From Dehalococcoidia bacterium UBA6495 (GTDB lineage: Bacteria; Chloroflexota; Dehalococcoidia; Lucifugimonadales; UBA826): a stretch of 12,014 bases of DNA. This document shows, piece after piece, positions 7,135 to 12,014 of this stretch. Under the pieces are notes generated by a model. That model worked only from the letters and a program-made list of their open reading frames with translations. It made no database searches and was not told the origin of the DNA. The DNA is taken from contig DJMH01000103.1 in NCBI GenBank assembly GCA_002435305.1, positions 1-12,014 on the forward strand, read 5' to 3'. The number at the start of each line of letters is the position of its first letter. Position 1 is the stretch's first letter. The position numbers and the translations under genes were made by a program.

Positions 7135-8115
7135 TTAGTTTTTGTAAGATGTATAAACATCCTCTGTTAGAGCCTCAGGGTCAGGGAAAGGGCTTTTGTC
7201 AGCAAATTCCACTGATTTGGCCACTGCAGTTTCACAATTCACTTCAATTTTTGCGAGTTCTTCTTCATTAGCTATTGAGCTGTCCAATATGTAATTTTTG
7301 AATGTAAGGATGCAATCACGATCCATGTAGTATTTCTGCTCTTCTTCAGATCTGTAAGTAAGGGGGTCATCATGACCGGCGTGGCCTAGATATCTGTAGG
7401 TTTGAGCTTCTATTAGTGTCGGACCTTCTCCGGCTCTTGCTCTTCCAATTGCTTCCTTTGCCACTTCAAAGACATCCAATACTGACTGCCCGTCAACTGT
7501 CACCCCTGGAATTGCATAGCCATCGGCTCTATTAGACACGGATCCTCCCGCGACTGAATATTCGAAAGGAGTTGATTCAGCATACCTGTTGTTTTCACAC
7601 ACGAATATCACCGGTAGGTCCCATATGCTCGCCAAGTTCATCGATTCATGGAGGGCTCCTTGACTTGAAGCGCCGTCACCGAAGAAAACAACGCTCACAT
7701 TGTCCGTTCCTTTGACTTTAGCAGTTAAGGCTACTCCTGTGGCTACTGGTATATTGGACCCGACTATTCCATTAGCACCTAGCATTCCTTTATTTATGTC
7801 GGCAATATGCATTGTGCCGCCCTTTCCTTTGCCAGTTCCTGTAGATTTTCCCAAGAGCTCTGCCATCATTTCATTTAGGTCCACACCTTTGGCAATGCAG
7901 TGGTGGTGGCTTCTGTGAGTGCCCAGGACAAAGTCCTCATCTCTAAGTTGAGCGCATACTCCCGTTGGGACTGCCTCTTGTCCAATGGAAGAATGGATTC
8001 CTCTTAACTTGCCAGCATCTGCTTCACGCCTTGCTTGTTCTTCAAAACGTCGAATGGTGAACATCTTCTCGTACATCCATATTACTGACTCTCTGTTAAT
8101 CTCATCATGACTCAT
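7135..8115 (-). CDS. ThDP-dependent 2-oxoacid/acetoin dehydrogenase E1 component, alpha subunit
   Basis: The alpha subunit of an alpha2-beta2 E1 enzyme binds thiamine diphosphate together with a beta subunit and passes an acyl or acetaldehyde unit to a lipoyl E2. The 326 residues match the family length. Visible motifs are the ThDP/Mg motif GDG at 146-148 through ENN at 174-176, the HRSHHH cluster at 67-72, the GKGKGGTMH loop at 95-103 and GHAGHDDP at 244-251 in the phosphorylation-loop region. The short length and the KGKGGTMHIAD segment resemble acetoin dehydrogenase AcoA and bacterial PdhA about equally. No beta subunit or E2 gene is next to it, which is odd for the family, so the substrate is open. 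A GAGGT site seven bases upstream supports the ATG. It is the last gene of the leftward run, 101 bases after the CoA-transferase. Confidence 0.88.
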   Translation of the reverse strand: MSHDEINRESVIWMYEKMFTIRRFEEQARREADAGKLRGIHSSIGQEAVPTGVCAQLRDEDFVLGTHRSHHHCIAKGVDLNEMMAELLGKSTGTGKGKGGTMHIADINKGMLGANGIVGSNIPVATGVALTAKVKGTDNVSVVFFGDGASSQGALHESMNLASIWDLPVIFVCENNRYAESTPFEYSVAGGSVSNRADGYAIPGVTVDGQSVLDVFEVAKEAIGRARAGEGPTLIEAQTYRYLGHAGHDDPLTYRSEEEQKYYMDRDCILTFKNYILDSSIANEEELAKIEVNCETAVAKSVEFADKSPFPDPEALTEDVYTSYKN

Positions 8116-8216
8116 CAGAAATACCTCATATCAAACCTTTTAGCCGGAATCCTAATCACTCCCGCTATCTATTCAAACGATTTAAGAAGGTTATCATAGC
8201 GCAAATTTCGAATAAA

Positions 8217-9428
8217 TTAGCTCCGAGCAACCACGTTATTATCATCTAACTCTTTAATCTCATCTTCAGTGTATTCTGCGATATCTCTTAATATCTCTTC
8301 GGTATGTTGCCCGACAGTAGGCGTTGATCCCACCACCATTTCAGTTCGGCTAAATTTAATCATTTTACCCGCAACATGTATTTTTCCTGCGATCGGGTCG
8401 GGGACCTCCATAAGAATCTCTCTTTCGTGCAGATGAGATTCCTGTGCGGCCTGTTCTACATTATTCACAGGAGCGCAAGGAATACTAAAACCTGATAGAT
8501 AGTCCACCACATCCTTCATTTTCCTCTCTGAAAACCAAATAGTTAAAACATCATTTATAGCCGCACCATTCTCAGACCTAGACGCTCTGGAGATAAACCT
8601 TTCGTCTGCTACCCACTCTGGTTTATCTATAGCCTCGCACATTCTTTTCCATATGTTGTTATTTCCGGCTGCTATGATTACAAACCCATCTGAGGTCTTG
8701 TACATTCCACCAAGCGGGTTATCTGCACCCCCATAGCTAGTGGCCCTTTCAGTTACATAGCCGTCGCCAAGATAGGCGGTTATTGGTATTTCATTTACGG
8801 TGAATCCTGTATCAGCTAGCGAGACGTCGATTGCCTGACCTTCCCCTGAGATTTCCCTTTCCCACAGAGCGGCCAAGGCTCCGACAGTTGCATGTAGGGA
8901 GGTTATTCGATCGATCAAAGGGAAGTAAGTCTTTGTTGGAGGGTCTCCTTTTAGCCCAGTTAACGACATCAGGCCACCCATTGCTTGTCCAATAGGATCA
9001 AAGCCAACTTTATCCCGGTGTGGGCCGTCTTGGCCGTAGGCGGAAGCGTTAATCATGATAATTTTAGGGTTTAGTTTTTTCAGAACATCATATCCAAATC
9101 CCATAATATCGATGGTGCCGGGCCGAAAATTCTGAAGGAAAATATCAGACTTTCTGACTAATCTCGTCAAAACCTCTTTTCCCTTGTCTGTTCGCAGATC
9201 TATCGCCAGGCTCTTTTTACCACTGTTGTACTGTACCCAATAGGCACTCTGGCCTCTTACTGTCGGACCATTTTGCCTGCTTTCATCACCTTTGAGGGCT
9301 TCGACTTTAATAACCTCGGCACCCATCCTTGCAAACATGAGAGCGCATCTTGGCCCTGCTTGGTAGCGCCCTAGATCCAGCATCCTGATACCTGAAAGCG
9401 GACCGCCATTACTATTTCCAGTCGACAT
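8217..9428 (-). CDS. CaiB/BaiF family (class III) CoA-transferase
   Basis: Class III CoA-transferases move CoA between carboxylic acids through an aspartyl-CoA anhydride. The 403 residues show the family's ordered motifs: GIRMLDLGRYQAGPRCA near the N-terminus, GAEVIKVE at 36-43, NSGKKSLAIDL at 68-78, NFRPGTIDIMGFGYD at 100-114, SAYGQDGP at 129-136 and the catalytic Asp173 in LIDRITSLHA. The glycine-rich segment GGADNPLGGMYKTSDG follows the middle of the protein. The usual length is 390-430. The substrate pair cannot be read: formyl-CoA:oxalate, succinyl-CoA, carnitine and benzylsuccinate transferases share these motifs. Oxalyl-CoA decarboxylase in the same window makes an oxalate role possible but not shown. 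AGGTGA lies just before the ATG. It sits 148 bases after the selenoprotein, so a separate promoter is possible. Confidence 0.9.
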   Translation of the reverse strand: MSTGNSNGGPLSGIRMLDLGRYQAGPRCALMFARMGAEVIKVEALKGDESRQNGPTVRGQSAYWVQYNSGKKSLAIDLRTDKGKEVLTRLVRKSDIFLQNFRPGTIDIMGFGYDVLKKLNPKIIMINASAYGQDGPHRDKVGFDPIGQAMGGLMSLTGLKGDPPTKTYFPLIDRITSLHATVGALAALWEREISGEGQAIDVSLADTGFTVNEIPITAYLGDGYVTERATSYGGADNPLGGMYKTSDGFVIIAAGNNNIWKRMCEAIDKPEWVADERFISRASRSENGAAINDVLTIWFSERKMKDVVDYLSGFSIPCAPVNNVEQAAQESHLHEREILMEVPDPIAGKIHVAGKMIKFSRTEMVVGSTPTVGQHTEEILRDIAEYTEDEIKELDDNNVVARS

Positions 9429-9475
9429 ATTTCACCTAGCCTTTGTGTTCAATCTGTTAATTTTAGAAATAATAT

Positions 9476-9500
9476 GTTGCTCCACCTTCACTTGAGCAAC
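9476..9500. repeat. Inverted repeat upstream of the CoA-transferase
   Basis: Seven-base perfect arms, GTTGCTC (9476-9482) and GAGCAAC (9494-9500), flank an 11-base loop in the 148-base gap after the selenoprotein stop. No proper U-tract follows on either strand; on the minus strand an A/T-rich stretch follows. It could be a weak terminator, an mRNA hairpin or an operator. Confidence 0.45.
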
Positions 9501-9576
9501 CGCCAGAACCAGTAACCATGAATCCTGTTAATAACTTTGATTAATTGTGTGTTCATTGCCATTAACGAGCTAATGT

Positions 9577-11214
9577 TTACGGCAGATACTGATCTATTCC
9601 GATAGTTTCTGGACTTGGTCCTGTCGGGAAAACAAGTGTTTTTGCTCTATCAGCACCAACTACGACAATATCTATTTTGTCGGGGCTGGCCAGCAGCGGT
9701 ATAGTAGTGTCCAATAATTCCTGTTCAGTTTTACCACGTATCCACTGCCATTCTTCTTCCACCCTAGCATCTTTGGCAGGCATAAATTGTATGAATTTAC
9801 CAAGGCTTCCGTAGGCGTGTTCAAAGATGAAATTCTTTGCATCCTCTTTTGACCAACCTTCAGCCGCAACCGGTAATGCGACATCAGGGGGCATGAATAT
9901 TAGTCGCTCTTGGCTTTGCAGATGACCAACCGAACGGTTTCCGAAAGTGATCCCATATGCCAAAGTCTTAAGTAATCCCTCTGCAGACGTATTGCCTTGG
10001 TCTTGTACGTCCAGTTCTCCGTTGGTGGTGAAAATGGAAACGGCACTCCGGTCATCTGAGAAACCTCTATCAGATGCATATGAAGCCCAGGGACTGGCGT
10101 CTTCATTTTCGGCTAGGCATGGCACAAACTTCCGGGTTGTGCCTATAGTGTCCATGTCCATCTTATGGGGGTACCACATACCTATATTTTTTAAGCAAAG
10201 GTAAAAGGCTCTTCCTATTGTAATGTTTATTTCATTTTCTCTACCGGGCCCTAGCGCTGATCCTCCATTAAGCCCTACTTTCTTTGCGATGGGACCATTC
10301 ACAACCAGCATTGGCGCCTGCGGGCTTGTTGACATTAGCATAGATTTGCCACCATGACCGCCGGTTACCGATAGGCACTTAACAGCTGCGATAATGATTG
10401 GCATGTGTTCTGGTTTTGCTCCAGCCATAGCGGAGTTGATCGCGATTTGTTCTACTGTAGCAATTCCAAATCCGGGGGGCATATCGCACACGATATCATT
10501 AGCATCCAAATTAGTGCCTTCTATTAGTTTTTCAACAGCCTCTCTTGTGGGAGGCAGAATAGGGAGAGCGTCGGACCAGTCGCGGACTGTAAATTCTCGA
10601 TTCATCTTCAGTACTGCATCGTACCGATCTTCTCCCTCGAATCTCAAAGTCGATTCATCGTTGTCCGATTGGGCAGCCTGGGTTCCATCGGATGTCAGGC
10701 TGGCGATCAAATCGTCTATTGCATCTTCTGTTTGAGATACACAGAGGTCGTCAGCCAGGTTTCGATAAATCCTAGGGACTATTACAAATTGTAGGTCAGG
10801 CATTCCAAATGTTCTGCTACTAGCCAAAGCGTCGTCCTCAAAACGTCCCGAAACTATTGGAACTGCGGGTTTTCCCATTTTTTCAACCTCTATCATGTCG
10901 TGGCACATCCACGAGGCGCAGGTTCCTCAATCAGCAGTGGCACCTATTACGAGGTCACATTCCTTCGCAGCTTGCTTTACCACAGCAGGGGGGGTTGGGT
11001 AGTTACCGCCTGTGTAGAAATTAACTGAAACATTGCTAAAACGTTCCTGTATCATTTCACCAGCTCGGTTGAGTGCAAGGTCTCCTCCGTGAGTACCACT
11101 CCATATTAGACCGATCGTCTTGCCGTCCAGAGAACTCGGTCGGGGATTGGGTTTGAATATATTGATCATACCTCGCTGCTGAGCGACAGGATTAGAGACT
11201 TCCAAAAGATGCAT
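9577..11214 (-). CDS. UGSC-family selenoprotein (TGA at 10927-10929 read as selenocysteine)
   Basis: Two in-frame ORFs, 11214-10927 and 10908-9577, are separated by a single TGA and six sense codons. Read through, they give one 545-residue protein with selenocysteine at 96 in GATAD-U-GTC-ASWMC. The U-x-x-C motif (U96, C99) follows a beta strand (CDLVIGATAD), as in redox sites, and an extra Cys104 follows. The N-terminal domain, about 35-157, matches the UGSC family as I recall it and resembles the UGTC region of glycine/betaine reductase GrdB. An acidic linker at about 158-195 leads to a large C-terminal domain with GGSALGPGRENE, the MDMDTIG segment and AENEDASPW, typical of uncharacterised relatives. 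The ATG at 11214 has AAGGAG six bases upstream; the ATG at 10908 has none. Function is unknown, probably a thiol/selenol redox reaction in the cytoplasm. It is probably the first gene of the leftward run. Confidence 0.85.
10885..10924 (-). promoter_or_regulatory. Putative bacterial SECIS element
   Basis: On the minus strand, TCGTGG (10914-10909) and CCACGA (10903-10898) form a perfect 6-bp stem around the 5-base loop ATGTG (10908-10904). The stem begins 13 bases after the TGA and the apical loop 19 bases after it. An outer stem AACCT/AGGTT (10924-10920, 10889-10885) closes the element. As recalled, the E. coli fdhF element has a 17-base upper hairpin about 11 bases after UGA with GU in the loop; this one is also 17 bases and has GU in the loop. 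The apparent start ATG of the downstream ORF lies in the loop. Confidence 0.65.
10927..10929 (-). other. Selenocysteine codon (in-frame TGA)
   Basis: TGA lies between GAT (Asp) and GGA-ACC-TGC (Gly-Thr-Cys), giving D-U-G-T-C. Every other gene end seen in the window uses TAA or TAG, and all tryptophans are TGG, so this is not a general reassignment of TGA. Confidence 0.8.
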
Positions 11215-11220
11215 ATCTAA

Positions 11221-11226
11221 CTCCTT
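11221..11226 (-). promoter_or_regulatory. Ribosome binding site of the selenoprotein
   Basis: AAGGAG lies six bases before the ATG at 11214. It is one of the strongest sites in the window and fixes translation at the upstream ORF, so ribosomes should reach the TGA. Confidence 0.75.
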
Positions 11227-11263
11227 ATTATTTGGGAAATGAGACTTTAAATTTCATTAGCTA

Positions 11264-11292
11264 TTTTTACCACTATATTGAAACGACTTCAA
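11264..11292 (-). promoter_or_regulatory. Weak candidate promoter of the selenoprotein run
   Basis: On the minus strand TTGAAG (11292-11287) and TAAAAA (11269-11264) are 17 bases apart, each with four of six consensus matches. An alternative -10 box is TATAGT (11277-11272), which lacks a -35 partner. The evidence is weak. Confidence 0.25.
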
Positions 11293-11328
11293 ATCCTCCT
11301 TTTTCCTCGAAATAGGTTTATTTTTATA

Positions 11329-11349
11329 GGCATCCATGATGTTGATGCC
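11329..11349. repeat. Inverted repeat in the divergent promoter region
   Basis: GGCATC (11329-11334) and GATGCC (11344-11349) are perfect 6-base arms around a 9-base spacer. The spacing and location between two divergent genes fit an operator for a dimeric regulator, but a chance repeat cannot be excluded. Confidence 0.4.
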
Positions 11350-11570
11350 GAAAATCTAACAAATAATTCGAATCAAAATAATCGGCCCAGCCAAGGTTGA
11401 AAACTACTCTGGTATTTCAGGGATTTTGTCTGCTAAATCTCTTCCTTGCGCCTTTGAAACCTAAGGTGTCAATTTATTTGTAAAACCATACTGAATCTTT
11501 AGAATGAATTAGTTATTAACTTAGAATTGAAAATACTTATGCCGTATTAGGAAAGTAGGTGAAACAAACG

Positions 11571-12014
11571 ATGTCGATACTAGATGTTAAAAAAGATGTA
11601 TCTTATTGCGTTGGAAGTTTTGGAGAAGGCCTTGATCATCCAGAATGCGTAACTTGGGGTAGTGATGGATATGCTTACGCGGGCGGAGAAGGGGGTCAGC
11701 TATATCGTATAAACGTTGCAGAAAATGAATTCGAACAGTTTTCCCAAGCTCCCCAGTTTGTAGGAGGAATGTGTCAGGACGGTTCAGGGAATCTATATTT
11801 TTGTAGTGGTAACAAAGTCTATAAAGCTACTGCGCAAGGGGAGGTGAGCGAGTATTCTTCAGGAACCACGGATGCGCCATTGATGGGGCCTAATTATCCT
11901 GCTTTTGATAAGGATGGAAATCTTTATGTAACAGACTCGGGTGAGTGGGAAAAGGATAACGGGAGGATATTCAAGATTAGCCCCGGCGGCCTAACGAAAA
12001 TTTGGTCAGAAGCG
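11571..12014 (+). CDS. SMP-30/gluconolactonase-like beta-propeller protein, 3' end outside window
   Basis: The frame starts with ATG at 11571, eight bases after AGGTGA (11557-11562), and stays open for 148 codons to the window edge. About half of a typical protein of about 300 residues is present. Blade-like repeats can be seen: VTWGSDGYAYAGGEGGQLYRI at 27-47 and MCQDGSGNLYFCSGNKVYK at 67-85, then PNYPAFDKDGNLYVTDSG at 107-124. Each has the D-G-x-L/A-Y-x pattern of six-bladed SMP-30/LRE-like propellers. Glu25 in HPECV and Asn108 in PNYP fit the first two divalent-metal ligands; the third would lie past the edge. Such enzymes hydrolyse sugar lactones or related esters, but the family is broad and includes strictosidine synthase-like members. 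No signal peptide is seen. It is divergent from the selenoprotein. Confidence 0.8.
   Translation, partial: MSILDVKKDVSYCVGSFGEGLDHPECVTWGSDGYAYAGGEGGQLYRINVAENEFEQFSQAPQFVGGMCQDGSGNLYFCSGNKVYKATAQGEVSEYSSGTTDAPLMGPNYPAFDKDGNLYVTDSGEWEKDNGRIFKISPGGLTKIWSEA

Larger units (their letters stand above)
11215..11570. promoter_or_regulatory. Divergent intergenic region between the selenoprotein and SMP-30 genes
   Basis: This 356-base A/T-rich interval must hold promoters for both directions. It contains one clear inverted repeat (listed separately), a short palindrome ATTCGAAT near 11368 and ACCTAAGGT near 11460. I found no convincing rightward -35/-10 pair, no RNA gene, no coding frame of useful length and no recognisable riboswitch. 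Confidence 0.5.

Noticed and set aside
10394..10735. Plus-strand open frame of 113 codons opposite the selenoprotein
   Set aside because: Serine- and alanine-rich shadow of the real gene, without recognisable domain.
10906..10908. ATG at 10908 as the start of an independent 443-residue gene
   Set aside because: No Shine-Dalgarno site precedes it, it lies in the loop of the SECIS-like hairpin, and the UGSC domain would be cut in two.
10927..10929. Nonsense mutation or pseudogene
   Set aside because: The frame is otherwise intact over 545 residues, and the TGA coincides with the known Sec position of the family.
1..12014. Genetic code with TGA as tryptophan
   Set aside because: Tryptophans in all genes are TGG, and only one in-frame TGA occurs.

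Overview
The window is a dense, gene-rich stretch of a moderately AT-rich bacterial chromosome. Genes run on both strands, with Shine-Dalgarno sites such as AAGGAG, GAGGT and AGGTGA and at least two TTG starts supported by such sites. The content is catabolic: a ThDP decarboxylase for oxalyl-CoA, an alanine dehydrogenase relative, an alpha/beta hydrolase, a DinB/mycothiol-isomerase-like protein, an ATZ/TRZ-type amidohydrolase, an E1-alpha subunit, a class III CoA-transferase and an SMP-30-type lactonase. There are no IS elements, phage genes, rRNA, tRNA or CRISPR. The mix fits an uncultured heterotroph, for example a marine or soil Chloroflexota or Actinobacteriota-like lineage, but this is only an impression from gene content.

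Layout. 1-1626 (+): oxalyl-CoA decarboxylase, missing about 31 N-terminal residues off the left edge. 1727-2827 (-): alanine dehydrogenase family protein that converges on it. 2926-3759 (+): alpha/beta hydrolase, divergent from the dehydrogenase across a compact 98-base promoter region. 3783-4649 and 4762-5382 (-): a DinB/maleylpyruvate-isomerase-like protein and a two-domain alpha/beta-barrel-like protein, probably co-transcribed. 5677-7107 (+): amidohydrolase with a TTG start. 7135-8115, 8217-9428 and 9577-11214 (-): E1-alpha, CoA-transferase and a selenoprotein, in reverse order of transcription. 11571 to the right edge (+): SMP-30/gluconolactonase-like protein, cut by the window end.

The most notable item is 9577-11214. 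It reads as two ORFs split by one in-frame TGA at 10927-10929. That TGA sits exactly where a UGSC-family protein has its selenocysteine (motif U-G-T-C). A 6-bp stem with a 5-base loop begins 13 bases after the TGA, as expected of a bacterial SECIS element. The downstream ORF has no ribosome binding site of its own. The two ORFs are therefore best annotated as one 545-residue selenoprotein. The other sequence-level surprise is the alanine dehydrogenase homologue: the usual catalytic His96 is Ser, and the NAD-ribose-binding Asp198 is Ser followed by Arg, suggesting altered chemistry and an NADP preference.

How the genes work together is only partly visible. Oxalyl-CoA decarboxylase normally pairs with a class III CoA-transferase (formyl-CoA:oxalate), and one such transferase lies in the window, but 6.6 kb away on the other strand. 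The E1-alpha subunit has no E1-beta or E2 beside it. The window looks like a set of small independent catabolic units rather than one pathway.
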